64,000 nt of DNA from Linyphia triangularis. Its lineage: Eukaryota; Arthropoda; Arachnida; Araneae; Linyphiidae. The notes under the pieces are model-generated. The model did not search any database, was not told the DNA's origin, and worked only from the letters and a program-made list of their open reading frames with translations. The number at the start of each line of letters is the position of its first letter. Position 1 is the first letter of the stretch. A program made the translations under genes and the position numbers. Location: positions 73,005,589 to 73,069,588 of the forward strand of contig OZ021733.1 in NCBI GenBank assembly GCA_963978545.1, in the 5' to 3' direction. Shown here piece after piece: positions 1 through 12,375 of this stretch.

Positions 1-16
1 TTTCCGTTTTTACACA
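1..16 (+). repeat. Partial unit: tail of a D subunit at the left edge
   Basis: These bases (pyrimidine run, then TTTTTACACA) match the end of every D subunit just before the A box. The array therefore continues beyond the left edge of the window. Confidence 0.95.
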
Positions 17-3000
17 TTTCATGAGAAAATCTCTGATTTAAGAATGATTGCAGTTTCTTATCAAACAACTGCAATTATTGAGAATTGAAATCTGAAATTA
101 CTAAATACTAGTGCTCTTAAGGGTTTTTGATCATTGTATTATTTTGCGACAGAGCAAATTTCGTTAACACTTTCTGAACATCACTTTAGAAAAGTTCTAT
201 TTCCAAAATGATTGAAGTATTTATGTTAAAAACTATTCTGCATAGTAGTTTAAGTTTAAAATTATGAAATACTAGAGAAGTTATCTTTTTTTGAAATTTT
301 TTTTAGTTTTCGAAACAAAGATTTTAAAAGGCATTTTTTTGACGTTTCATGAGAAAAGTGCTAAGTGTAAAATGATTGATGTTTTTAAATAAAAAACTAG
401 CTTGTATTACAATTTAATTCTAAATTGATACAATACTAGGAAAATTTGCAATTTTTTAACTTTTTCCAGTTTTTGACCCAAAGATTTCCAAACACCCTTT
501 TTTCATGTTTCATGAGAAAAGTTCTAATTATACAATGATTGCAATTTTTGAGTAAAAAACGGTATTGCCTCGGCCGTAAGGTTCAAAACTATTAAATACA
601 AGTGAAATTAGCTAATTTTAAGCATTTTTTTTTTTTCGAAAAAAAACTTTTTTTCCGTTTTTACACGTTTCATGAGAAAATCTCTGATTTAAGAATGATT
701 GCAGTTTCTTATCAAACAACTGCAATTATTGAGAATTTAAATCTGAAATGACTAAATACTAGTGCTCTTAAGGGTTTTTGATCATTGTATTATTTTGCGA
801 CAGAGCAAATTGCGTTCACACTTTCTGAACATCACTTTAGAAAAGTTCAATTTCCAAAATGATTGAAGTATTTATGTTAAAAATTATTCTGCATAGTAGT
901 TTAAGTTTAAAATTATTAAATACTAGCGAAGTTATCTTTTTTTGAAATTTTTTTTAGTTTTCGAAACAAAGATTTTAAAAGGCATTTTTTTGACGTTTCA
1001 TGAGAAAAGTGCTAAGTGTAAAATGATTGATGTTTTTAAATAAAAAACTAGCTTGTATTACAATATAATTCTAAATTGATACAATACTAGGAAAATTTCC
1101 TATTTTTGAACTTTTTTTCAGTTTTTGACCCAAAGATTTCCAAACACCCTTTTTTCATGTTTCATGAGAAAAGCTCTAATTATACAATGATTGCAATTTT
1201 TGAGTAAAAAACTGTATTGCCTAGGCCTTAAGGTTCAAAACTATTAAATACAAGTGAAATTAGCTAATTTTAAGCATTTTTTTTATTTTTTGAAAAAAAA
1301 CTTTTTTTCCGTTTTTACACGTTTCATGAGAAAATCTCTGATTTAAGAATGATTGCAGTTTCTTATCAAACAACTGCAATTATTGAGAATTTAAATCTGA
1401 AATTACTAAATACTAGTGCTCTTGGGGGTTTTTGATCATTGTATTATTTTGCGACAGAGCAAATTGCGTTAACACTTTCTGAACGTCAATTTAGAAAAGT
1501 TCTATTTCCAAAATGATTGAAGTATTTATGTTAAAATCTATTCTGCATAGTAGTTTAAGTTTAAAATTATTAAATACTAGCGAAGTTATCTTTTTTTGAA
1601 ATTTTTTTTAGTTTTCGAAACAAAGATTTTAAAAGGCATTTTTTTGACGTTTCATGAGAAAAGTGCTAAGTGTAAAATGATTGATGTTTTTAAATAAAAA
1701 ACTAGCTTGTATTACAATTTAATTCTAAATTGATACAATACTAGAAAAATTTGCAATTTTTGAACTTTTTTTCAGTTTTTGACTCAAAGATTTCCAAACA
1801 CCCTTTTTTCATGTTTCATGAGAAAAGTTCTAATTATACAATGATTGCAATTTTTGAGTAAAAAACTGTAATGCCTCGGCCTTAAGGTTCAAAACTATTA
1901 AATACAAGTGAAATTAGCTAATTTTAAGCATTTTTTTTATTTTTCGTAAAAAACTTTTTCCGTTTTTACACATTTCATGAGAAAATCTCTGATTTAAGAA
2001 TGATTGCAGTTTCTTATCAAACAACTGCAATTATTGAGAATTGAAATCTGAAATGACTAAATACTAGTGCTCTTGGGGGTTTTTGATCATTGTATTATTT
2101 TGCGACAGAGCAAATTGCGTTCACACTTTCTGAACGTCAATTTAGAAAAGTTCTATTTCCAAAATGATTGAAGTATTTATGTTAAAATCTATTCTGCATA
2201 GTAGTTTAAGTTTAAAATTATTAAATACTAGCTAAATTATCTTTTTTTGAAATTTTTTTTAGTTTTCGAAACAAAGATTTTAAAAGGCATTTTTTTGACG
2301 TTTCATGAGAAAAGTGCTAAGTGTAAAATGATTGATGTTTTTAAATAAAAAACTAGCATGTATTACAATTTAATTCTAAATTGATACAATACTAGGAAAA
2401 TTTGCAATTTTTGAACTTTTTTTCAGTTTTTGACCCAAAGATTTCCAAACACCCTTTTTTCATGTTTCATGAGAAAAGTTCTAATTATACAATGATTGCA
2501 ATTTTTGAGTAAAGAACTGTATTGCCTAGGCCTGAAGGTTCAAAATTATTAAACACAAGTGAAATTAGCTAATTATAAGCATTTTTTTTATTTTTTGAAA
2601 AAAACTTTTTTTCTGTTTTTACACGTTTCATGAGAAAATCTCTGATTTAAGAATGATTGCAGTTTCTTATCAAACAACTGCAATTATTGAGAATTTAAAT
2701 CTGAAATTACTAAATACTAGTGCTCTTGGGGGTTTTTGATCATTGTATTATTTTGCGACAGAGCAAATTGCGTTCACACTTTCTGAACGTCACTTTAGAA
2801 AAGTTCTATTTCCAAAATGATTGAAGTATTTATTTTAAAAACTATTCTGCATAGTAGTTTAAGTTTAAAATTATTAAATACTAGCGAAGTTATCTTTGTT
2901 TGAAATTTTTTTTAGTTTTCGAAACAAAAATTTTAAAAGGCATTTTTTTGACGTTTCATGAGAAAAGTGCTAAGTGTAAAATGATTGATGTTTTTAAATA

Positions 3001-3949
3001 AAAAACTAGCTTGTATTACAATATAATTCTAAATTGATACAATAATAGGAAAATTTCCTATTTTTGAACTTTTTTTCAGTTTTTGACCCAAAGATTTCCA
3101 AACACCCTTTTTTCATGTTTCATGAGAAAAGCTCTAATTATACAATGATTGCAATTTTTGAGTAAAGAACTGTATTGCCTAGGCCTGAAGGTTCAAAATT
3201 ATTAAACACAAGTGAAATTAGCTAATTTTAAGCATTTTTTTTATTTTTCAAAAAAAACTTTTTTTCTGTTTTTACACGTTTCATGAGAAAATCTCTGATT
3301 TAAGAATGATTGCAGTTTCTTATCAAACAACTGCAATTATTGAGAATTTAAATCTGAAATTACTAAATACTAGTGCTCTTGGGGGTTTTTGATCATTGTA
3401 TTATTTTGCGACAGAGCAAATTGCGTTCACACTTTCTGAACGTCACTTTAGAAAAGTTCTATTTCCAAAATGATTGAAGTATTTATTTTAAAAACTATTC
3501 TGCATAGTAGTTTAAGTTTAAAATTATTAAATACTAGCAAAGTTATCTTTTTTTGAAATTTTTTTTAGTTTTCGAAAAAAAAATTTTAAAAGGCAATTTT
3601 TTGACGTTTCATGAGAAAAGTGCTAAGTGTAAAATGATTGATGTTTTTAAATAAAAAACTAGCTTGTATTACAATTTAATTCTAAATTGATACAATACTA
3701 GGAAAATTTGCAATTTTTGAACTTTTTTTCAGTTTTTGACCCAAAGATTTCCAAACACCCTTTTTTCATGTTTCATGAGAAAAGTTCTAATTATACAATG
3801 ATTGCAATTTTTGAGTAAAAAACTGTATTGCCTCGGCCTTAAGGTTCAAAACTATTAAATACAAGTGAAATTAGCTAATTTTAAGCATTTTTTTTATTTT
3901 TCGAAAAAAAACTTTTTTCCTTTTTTACAAGTTTCATGAGAAAATCTCT
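17..3949 (+). repeat. Left mosaic segment, six units
   Basis: This segment holds units 17, 668, 1322, 1973, 2626 and 3279 and the first bases of 3932, in an order not repeated next door. Unit 17 has rare alleles (AAATTTCGTTAAC, TTATGAAATACTAGAGAAG, AAAAACGGTATTG, CGGCCGTAAGG) shared with units 51036 and 54952, and in part with 60192 and 38603. From 17 to about 1720 the order of alleles follows 51036 to about 52740. From about 2360 onward it follows the right end of the window. There is no other content. Confidence 0.85.
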
Positions 3950-6900
3950 TATTTAAGAATGATTGCAGTTTCTTATCAAACAACTGCAATTATTGAGAAT
4001 TTAAATCTGAAATTACTAAATACTAGTGCTCTTGGGGGTTTTTGATCATTGTATTATTTTGCGACAGAGCAAATTGCGTTCACACTTTCTGAACGTCACT
4101 TTAGAAAAGCTCTATTTCCAAAATGATTGAAGTATTTATGTTAAAACTATTCTGCATAGTAGTTTAAGTTTAAAATTATTAAATACTAGCGAAGTTATCT
4201 TTGTTTGAAATTTTTTTTAGTTTTCGAAACAAAAATTTTAAAAGGCATTTTTTTGACGTTTCATGAGAAAAGTGCTAAGTGTAAAATGATTGATGTTTTT
4301 AAATAAAAAACTAGCTTGTATTACAATTTAATTCTAAATTGATACAATAATAGGAAAATTTCCTATTTTTGAACTTTTTTTCAGTTTTTGACCCAAAGAT
4401 TTCCAAACACCCTTTTTTCATGTTTCATGAGAAAAGCTCTAATTATACAATGATTGCAATTTTTGAGTAAAGAACTGTATTGCCTAGGCCTGAAGGTTCA
4501 AAATTATTAAACACAAGTGAAATTAGCTAATTTTAAGCATTTTTTTTATTTTTTGAAAAAAACTTTTTTTCTGTTTTTACACGTTTCATGAGAAAATCTC
4601 TGATTTAAGAATGATTGCAGTTTCTTATCAAACAACTGCAATTATTGAGAATTTAAATCTGAAATTACTAAATACTAGTGCTCTTGGGGGTTTTTGATCA
4701 TTGTATTATTTTGCGATAGAGCAAATTGCGTTCACACTTTCTGAACGTCAATTTAGAAAAGTTCTATTTCCAAAATGATTGAAGTATTTATGTTAAAATC
4801 TATTCTGCATAGTAGTTTAAGTTTAAAATTATTAAATACTAGCTAAATTATCTTTTTTTGAAATTTTTTTTAGTTTTCGAAACAAAGATTCTAAAAGGCA
4901 TTTTTTTGACGTTTCATGAGAAAAGTGCTAAGTGTAAAATGATTGATGTTTTTAAATAAAAAACTAGCATGTATTACAATTTAATTCTAAATTGATACAA
5001 TACTAGGAAAATTTGCAATTTTTGAACTTTTTTTCAGTTTTTGACCCAAAGATTTCCAAACACCCTTTTTTCATGTTTCATGAGAAAAGTTCTAATTATA
5101 CAATGATTGCAATTTTCGAGTAAAAAACTGTATTGCCTCGGTCTTAAGGTTCAAAACTATTAAATACAAGTGAAATTAGCTAATTTTAAGCATTTTTTTT
5201 ATTTTTCGTAAAAAACTTTTTCCGTTTTTACACATTTCATGAGAAAATCTCTGATTTAAGAATGATTGCAGTTTCTTATCAAACAACTGCAATTATTGAG
5301 AATTTAAATCTGAAATTACTAAATACTAGTGCTCTTGGGGGTTTTTGATCATTGTATTATTTTGCGACAGAGCAAATTGCGTTCACACTTTCTGAACGTC
5401 ACTTTAGAAAAGCTCTATTTCCAAAATGATTGAAGTATTTATGTTAAAACTATTCTGCATAGTAGTTTAAGTTTAAAATTATTAAATACTAGCGAAGTTA
5501 TCTTTGTTTGAAATTTTTTTTAGTTTTCGAAACAAAAATTTTAAAAGGCAATTTTTTGACGTTTCATGAGAAAAGTGCTAAGTGTAAAATGATTGATGTT
5601 TTTAAATAAAAAACTAGCTTGTATTACAATTTAATTCTAAATTGATACAATACTAGAAAAATTTGCAATTTTTGAACTTTTTTTCAGTTTTTGACTCAAA
5701 GATTTCCAAACACCCTTTTTTCATGTTTCATGAGAAAAGTTCTAATTATACAATGATTGCAATTTTTGAGTAAAAAACTGTAATGCCTCGGCCTTAAGGT
5801 TCAAAACTATTAAATACAAGTGAAATTAGCTAATTTTAAGCATTTTTTTTATTTTTCGTAAAAAACTTTTTCCGTTTTTACACATTTCATGAGAAAATCT
5901 CTGATTTAAGAATGATTGCAGTTTCTTATCAAACAACTGCAATTATTGAGAATTGAAATCTGAAATGACTAAATACTAGTGCTCTTGGGGGTTTTTGATC
6001 ATTGTATTATTTTGCGACAGAGCAAATTGCGTTCACACTTTCTGAACGTCAATTTAGAAAAGTTCTATTTCCAAAATGATTGAAGTATTTATGTTAAAAT
6101 CTATTCTGCATAGTAGTTTAAGTTTAAAATTATTAAATACTAGCTAAATTATCTTTTTTTGAAATTTTTTTTAGTTTTCGAAACAAAGATTTTAAAAGGC
6201 ATTTTTTGACGTTTCATGAGAAAAGTGCTAAGTGTAAAATGATTGATGTTTTTAAATAAAAAACTAGCATGTATTACAATTTAATTCTAAATTGATACAA
6301 TACTAGGAAAATTTGCAATTTTTGAACTTTTTTTCAGTTTTTGACCCAAAGATTTCCAAACACCCTTTTTTCATGTTTCATGAGAAAAGTTCTAATTATA
6401 CAATGATTGCAATTTTTGAGTAAAGAACTGTATTGCCTAGGCCTGAAGGTTCAAAATTATTAAACACAAGTGAAATTAGCTAATTATAAGCATTTTTTTT
6501 ATTTTTTGAAAAAAACTTTTTTTCTGTTTTTACACGTTTCATGAGAAAATCTCTGATTTAAGAATGATTGCAGTTTCTTATCAAACAACTGCAATTATTG
6601 AGAATTTAAATCTGAAATTACTAAATACTAGTGCTCTTGGGGGTTTTTGATCATTGTATTATTTTGCGACAGAGCAAATTGCGTTCACACTTTCTGAACG
6701 TCACTTTAGAAAAGCTCTATTTCCAAAATGATTGAAGTATTTATGTTAAAACTATTCTGCATAGTAGTTTAAGTTTAAAATTATTAAATACTAGCGAAGT
6801 TATCTTTGTTTGAAATTTTTTTTAGTTTTCGAAACAAAAATTTTAAAAGGCATTTTTTTGACGTTTCATGAGAAAAGTGCTAAGTGTAAAATGATTGATG

Positions 6901-9165
6901 TTTTTAAATAAAAAACTAGCTTGTATTACAATTTAATTCTAAATTGATACAATAATAGGAAAATTTCCTATTTTTGAACTTTTTTTCAGTTTTTGACCCA
7001 AAGATTTCCAAACACCCTTTTTTCATGTTTCATGAGAAAAGCTCTAATTATACAATGATTGCAATTTTTGAGTAAAGAACTGTATTGCCTAGGCCTGAAG
7101 GTTCAAAATTATTAAACACAAGTGAAATTAGCTAATTTTAAGCATTTTTTTTATTTTTTGAAAAAAACTTTTTTTCTGTTTTTACACATTTCATGAGAAA
7201 ATCTCTGATTTAAGAATGATTGCAGTTTCTTATCAAACAACTGCAATTATTGAGAATTTAAATCTGAAATTACTAAATACTAGTGCTCTTGGGGGTTTTT
7301 GATCATTGTATTATTTTGCGACAGAGCAAATTGCGTTCACACTTTCTGAACGTCAATTTAGAAAAGTTCTATTTCCAAAATGATTGAAGTATTTATGTTA
7401 AAATCTATTCTGCATAGTAGTTTAAGTTTAAAATTATTAAATACTAGCTAAATTATCTTTTTTTTGAAATTTTTTTTAGTTTTCGAAACAAAGATTTTAA
7501 AAGGCATTTTTTTGACGTTTCATGAGAAAAGTGCTAAGTGTAAAATGATTGATGTTTTTAAATAAAAAACTAGCTTGTATTACAATTTAATTCTAAATTG
7601 ATACAATAATAGGAAAATTTCCTATTTTTGAACTTTTTTTCAGTTTTTGACCCAAAGATTTCCAAACACCCTTTTTTCATGTTTCATGAGAAAAGCTCTA
7701 ATTATACAATGATTGCAATTTTTGAGTAAAGAACTGTATTGCCTAGGCCTGAAGGTTCAAAATTATTAAATACAAGTGAAATTAGCTAATTTTAAGCATT
7801 TTTTTTATTTTTCGAAAAAAACTTTTTTTCTGTTTTTACACGTTTCATGAGAAAATCTCTGATTTAAGAATGATTGCAGTTTCTTATCAAACAACTGCAA
7901 TTATTGAGAATTTAAATATGAAATTACTAAATACTAGTGCTCTTGGGGGTTTTTGATCATTGTATTATTTTGCGACAGAGCAAATTGCGTTCACACTTTC
8001 TGAACATCACTTTAGAAAAGTTCTATTTCCAAAATGATTGAAGTATTTATTTTAAAAACTATTCTGCATAGTAGTTTAAGTTTAAAATTATTAAATACTA
8101 GCGAAGTTATCTTTGTTTGAAATTTTTTTTAGTTTTCGAAACAAAAATTTTAAAAGGCAATTTTTTGACGTTTCATGAGAAAAGTGCTAAGTGTAAAATG
8201 ATTGATGTTTTTAAATAAAAAACTAGCTTGTATTACAATTTAATTCTAAATTGATACAATACTAGGAAAATTTGCAATTTTTGAACTTTTTTTCAGTTTT
8301 TGACCCAAAGATTTCCAAACACCCTTTTTTCATGTTTCATGAGAAAAGTTCTAATTATACAATGATTGCAATTTTTGAGTAAAAAACTGTATTGCCTCGG
8401 CCTTAAGGTTCAAAACTATTAAATACAAGTGAAGTTAGCTAATTTTAAGCATTTTTTTTATTTTTCGAAAAAAAACTTTTTTCCTTTTTTACACGTTTCA
8501 TGAGAAAATCTCTGATTTGAGAATGATTGCAGTTTCTTATCAAACAACTGCAATTATTGAGAATTTAAATCTGACATTACTAAATACTAGTGCTCTTGGG
8601 GGTTTTTGATCATTGTATTATTTTGCGACAGAGCAAATTGCGTTCACACTTTCTGAACGTCACTTTAGAAAAGCTCTATTTCCAAAATGATTGAAGTATT
8701 TATGTTAAAACTATTCTGCATAGTAGTTTAAGTTTAAAATTATTAAATACTAGCGAAGTTATCTTTGTTTGAAATTTTTTTTAGTTTTCGAAACAAAAAT
8801 TTTAAAAGGCATTTTTTTGACGTTTCATGAGAAAAGTGCTAAGTGTAAAATGATTGATGTTTTTAAATAAAAAACTAGCTTGTATTACAATTTAATTCTA
8901 AATTGATACAATAATAGGAAAATTTCCTATTTTTGAACTTTTTTTCAGTTTTTGACCCAAAGATTTCCAAACACCCTTTTTTCATGTTTCATGAGAAAAG
9001 CTCTAATTATACAATGATTGCAATTTTTGAGTAAAGAACTGTATTGCCTAGGCCTGAAGGTTCAAAATTATTAAACACAAGTGAAATTAGCTAATTTTAA
9101 GCATTTTTTTTATTTTTTGAAAAAAACTTTTTTTCTGTTTTTACACGTTTCATGAGAAAATCTCT
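3950..9165 (+). repeat. 5216-bp eight-unit block, copy 1
   Basis: Eight consecutive variant units recur in the same order 5216 bp downstream. Tags that match in position are GCGATAGAGC (about 4713 and 9929), the short D tail before 5235 and 10451, the AGGCATTTTTTGACG six-T run (about 6198 and 11414), the eight-T run in B (about 7457 and 12673), and GACATTACT in the units starting at 8496 and 13712. I noticed only about two differences between the copies: GGTCTTAAGG versus GGCCTTAAGG near 5138, and GACAGAGC versus GACAGTGC near 6020. Edges are good to a few tens of bases. Confidence 0.88.
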
Positions 9166-11752
9166 GATTTAAGAATGATTGCAGTTTCTTATCAAACAAC
9201 TGCAATTATTGAGAATTTAAATCTGAAATTACTAAATACTAGTGCTCTTGGGGGTTTTTGATCATTGTATTATTTTGCGACAGAGCAAATTGCGTTCACA
9301 CTTTCTGAACGTCACTTTAGAAAAGCTCTATTTCCAAAATGATTGAAGTATTTATGTTAAAACTATTCTGCATAGTAGTTTAAGTTTAAAATTATTAAAT
9401 ACTAGCGAAGTTATCTTTGTTTGAAATTTTTTTTAGTTTTCGAAACAAAAATTTTAAAAGGCATTTTTTTGACGTTTCATGAGAAAAGTGCTAAGTGTAA
9501 AATGATTGATGTTTTTAAATAAAAAACTAGCTTGTATTACAATTTAATTCTAAATTGATACAATAATAGGAAAATTTCCTATTTTTGAACTTTTTTTCAG
9601 TTTTTGACCCAAAGATTTCCAAACACCCTTTTTTCATGTTTCATGAGAAAAGCTCTAATTATACAATGATTGCAATTTTTGAGTAAAGAACTGTATTGCC
9701 TAGGCCTGAAGGTTCAAAATTATTAAACACAAGTGAAATTAGCTAATTTTAAGCATTTTTTTTATTTTTTGAAAAAAACTTTTTTTCTGTTTTTACACGT
9801 TTCATGAGAAAATCTCTGATTTAAGAATGATTGCAGTTTCTTATCAAACAACTGCAATTATTGAGAATTTAAATCTGAAATTACTAAATACTAGTGCTCT
9901 TGGGGGTTTTTGATCATTGTATTATTTTGCGATAGAGCAAATTGCGTTCACACTTTCTGAACGTCAATTTAGAAAAGTTCTATTTCCAAAATGATTGAAG
10001 TATTTATGTTAAAATCTATTCTGCATAGTAGTTTAAGTTTAAAATTATTAAATACTAGCTAAATTATCTTTTTTTGAAATTTTTTTTAGTTTTCGAAACA
10101 AAGATTCTAAAAGGCATTTTTTTGACGTTTCATGAGAAAAGTGCTAAGTGTAAAATGATTGATGTTTTTAAATAAAAAACTAGCATGTATTACAATTTAA
10201 TTCTAAATTGATACAATACTAGGAAAATTTGCAATTTTTGAACTTTTTTTCAGTTTTTGACCCAAAGATTTCCAAACACCCTTTTTTCATGTTTCATGAG
10301 AAAAGTTCTAATTATACAATGATTGCAATTTTCGAGTAAAAAACTGTATTGCCTCGGCCTTAAGGTTCAAAACTATTAAATACAAGTGAAATTAGCTAAT
10401 TTTAAGCATTTTTTTTATTTTTCGTAAAAAACTTTTTCCGTTTTTACACATTTCATGAGAAAATCTCTGATTTAAGAATGATTGCAGTTTCTTATCAAAC
10501 AACTGCAATTATTGAGAATTTAAATCTGAAATTACTAAATACTAGTGCTCTTGGGGGTTTTTGATCATTGTATTATTTTGCGACAGAGCAAATTGCGTTC
10601 ACACTTTCTGAACGTCACTTTAGAAAAGCTCTATTTCCAAAATGATTGAAGTATTTATGTTAAAACTATTCTGCATAGTAGTTTAAGTTTAAAATTATTA
10701 AATACTAGCGAAGTTATCTTTGTTTGAAATTTTTTTTAGTTTTCGAAACAAAAATTTTAAAAGGCAATTTTTTGACGTTTCATGAGAAAAGTGCTAAGTG
10801 TAAAATGATTGATGTTTTTAAATAAAAAACTAGCTTGTATTACAATTTAATTCTAAATTGATACAATACTAGAAAAATTTGCAATTTTTGAACTTTTTTT
10901 CAGTTTTTGACTCAAAGATTTCCAAACACCCTTTTTTCATGTTTCATGAGAAAAGTTCTAATTATACAATGATTGCAATTTTTGAGTAAAAAACTGTAAT
11001 GCCTCGGCCTTAAGGTTCAAAACTATTAAATACAAGTGAAATTAGCTAATTTTAAGCATTTTTTTTATTTTTCGTAAAAAACTTTTTCCGTTTTTACACA
11101 TTTCATGAGAAAATCTCTGATTTAAGAATGATTGCAGTTTCTTATCAAACAACTGCAATTATTGAGAATTGAAATCTGAAATGACTAAATACTAGTGCTC
11201 TTGGGGGTTTTTGATCATTGTATTATTTTGCGACAGTGCAAATTGCGTTCACACTTTCTGAACGTCAATTTAGAAAAGTTCTATTTCCAAAATGATTGAA
11301 GTATTTATGTTAAAATCTATTCTGCATAGTAGTTTAAGTTTAAAATTATTAAATACTAGCTAAATTATCTTTTTTTGAAATTTTTTTTAGTTTTCGAAAC
11401 AAAGATTTTAAAAGGCATTTTTTGACGTTTCATGAGAAAAGTGCTAAGTGTAAAATGATTGATGTTTTTAAATAAAAAACTAGCATGTATTACAATTTAA
11501 TTCTAAATTGATACAATACTAGGAAAATTTGCAATTTTTGAACTTTTTTTCAGTTTTTGACCCAAAGATTTCCAAACACCCTTTTTTCATGTTTCATGAG
11601 AAAAGTTCTAATTATACAATGATTGCAATTTTTGAGTAAAGAACTGTATTGCCTAGGCCTGAAGGTTCAAAATTATTAAACACAAGTGAAATTAGCTAAT
11701 TATAAGCATTTTTTTTATTTTTTGAAAAAAACTTTTTTTCTGTTTTTACACG

Positions 11753-11765
11753 TTTCATGAGAAAA
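11753..11765 (+). other. Conserved 13-bp box TTTCATGAGAAAA (type copy)
   Basis: The same 13 bases open subunits A, C and D of nearly every unit, spaced about 328 (A to C), 163-164 (C to D) and 160-163 bp (D to the next A). B has only the AGAAAA half. The box contains the palindrome TCATGA and complementary ends TTTC/GAAA. It is the best-preserved segment between otherwise strongly diverged subunits, so either it predates their divergence and is constrained, or it is a preferred exchange point. A protein-binding role is only an inference. Confidence 0.75.
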
Positions 11766-11778
11766 TCTCTGATTTAAG

Positions 11779-11815
11779 AATGATTGCAGTTTCTTATCAA
11801 ACAACTGCAATTATT
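11779..11815. repeat. Inverted repeat in subunit A: 13-bp arms, 11-nt loop
   Basis: The left arm AATGATTGCAGTT (11779-11791) and right arm AACTGCAATTATT (11803-11815) are complementary except at one position, which could be a G-U pair in RNA. The inner nine base pairs (ATTGCAGTT/AACTGCAAT) are perfect. The loop is TCTTATCAAAC. The structure recurs in subunit A of essentially every unit, with rare arm changes such as AATGATAGCAG near 58895. B, C and D keep only the AATGATTG left half, so the hairpin arose in the A lineage. Confidence 0.85.
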
Positions 11816-11916
11816 GAGAATTTAAATCTGAAATTACTAAATACTAGTGCTCTTGGGGGTTTTTGATCATTGTATTATTTTGCGACAGAGCAAATTGCGT
11901 TCACACTTTCTGAACG

Positions 11917-12079
11917 TCACTTTAGAAAAGCTCTATTTCCAAAATGATTGAAGTATTTATGTTAAAACTATTCTGCATAGTAGTTTAAGTTTAAAATTAT
12001 TAAATACTAGCGAAGTTATCTTTGTTTGAAATTTTTTTTAGTTTTCGAAACAAAAATTTTAAAAGGCATTTTTTTGACG
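11917..12079 (+). repeat. Subunit B of the reference unit (163 bp), box decayed
   Basis: B starts with TCACTTTAGAAAAG, which aligns to the TTTCATGAGAAAAG of D over the AGAAAAG half; the CATG half is lost in every unit of the window. AATGATTG, TTATTAAATACTAGCGAAG and a T-tract block with TTTTCGAAAC complete the shared landmark order. Variable positions include TCAC/TCAA at the start, TTATG/TTATT, TAGCGAAG/TAGCAAAG/TAGCTAAA, and CGAAACAAA versus CGAAAAAAA. B ends in GGCATTTTTTTGACG just before the C box. Confidence 0.9.
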
Positions 12080-12243
12080 TTTCATGAGAAAAGTGCTAAG
12101 TGTAAAATGATTGATGTTTTTAAATAAAAAACTAGCTTGTATTACAATTTAATTCTAAATTGATACAATAATAGGAAAATTTCCTATTTTTGAACTTTTT
12201 TTCAGTTTTTGACCCAAAGATTTCCAAACACCCTTTTTTCATG
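12080..12243 (+). repeat. Subunit C of the reference unit (164 bp)
   Basis: C begins with TTTCATGAGAAAAGTGC. AATGATTGATG, CAATAATAGG (the AAATACTAG equivalent) and TTTGAACTTTTTTTCAG follow in the shared order. Two main allele classes occur across the array: AATAGG...TTTCCTAT, which makes the palindrome at 12166-12192, and ACTAGG...TTTGCAAT, which does not. An intermediate ACTAGG...TTTCCTAT also occurs (for example 1090-1105). C is where the 23-33 bp mini-repeat insertion sits in four units. It ends in ACCCTTTTTTCATG, directly against the D box. Confidence 0.9.
12166..12192. repeat. 27-bp near-perfect palindrome in subunit C (AATAGG/CCTATT allele)
   Basis: The arms CAATAATAGGAAA (12166-12178) and TTTCCTATTTTTG (12180-12192) flank a single central A at 12179. 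They pair at 12 of 13 positions, and the inner nine are perfect. The palindrome exists only in units with the AATAATAGG...TTTCCTAT allele. Units with ACTAGG...TTTGCAAT have lost it. Units 23533 and 30072, which combine AATAATAGG with TTTGCAAT, also lack it. Confidence 0.85.
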
Positions 12244-12302
12244 TTTCATGAGAAAAGCTCTAATTATACAATGATTGCAATTTTTGAGTAAAGAACTGTA
12301 TT

Positions 12303-12312
12303 GCCTAGGCCT
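12303..12312. repeat. G+C island of overlapping palindromes in subunit D
   Basis: GCCTAGGC (12303-12310) and AGGCCT (12307-12312) are overlapping perfect palindromes in an otherwise A+T-rich subunit. In units with the TTAAGG allele a third palindrome, CCTTAAGG, overlaps the end. In CTCGG-allele units the GCCTAGGC palindrome is broken. The run GGTTCAAAA follows immediately. Confidence 0.8.
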
Positions 12313-12375
12313 GAAGGTTCAAAATTATTAAACACAAGTGAAATTAGCTAATTTTAAGCATTTTTTTTATTTTTT

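Larger units (their letters stand above)
11753..11916 (+). repeat. Subunit A of the reference unit (164 bp)
   Basis: A begins with the TTTCATGAGAAAA box and then ATCTCTGATTTAAG. AATGATTG comes 26 bases in and forms the left arm of the hairpin at 11779-11815. The mid-subunit landmark reads ACTAAATACTAGTG. A run of five G (CTCTTGGGGG), a TGATCA palindrome and the GCGACAGAGCAAATTGCG stretch follow. A is the least A+T-rich subunit (about one third G+C by a hand count). It holds three of the unit's CpG dinucleotides in its last 45 bases; one of them (AACGTCA) varies to AACATCA among units. Confidence 0.9.

Noticed and set aside
12048..12064. CENP-B box candidate around TTTTCGAAACA in subunit B
   Set aside because: The first half (TTCGnnnnA) fits loosely, but the required CGGG half is absent in every unit.
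12119..12130. AATAAA poly(A)-signal-like motif in each C subunit (TTTTTAAATAAAAAAC)
   Set aside because: It is expected by chance in such A+T-rich DNA and has no associated gene.
12190..12205. Pyrimidine tract plus CAG in C, resembling a 3-prime splice site
   Set aside because: It occurs in every unit with no exon-like open frame after it.
12316..12326. RNA polymerase III B-box-like GGTTCAAAACT/GGTTCAAAATT in D
   Set aside because: It has two or more mismatches to the B-box consensus, and no A box lies at a suitable distance upstream. No tRNA-like fold is apparent.
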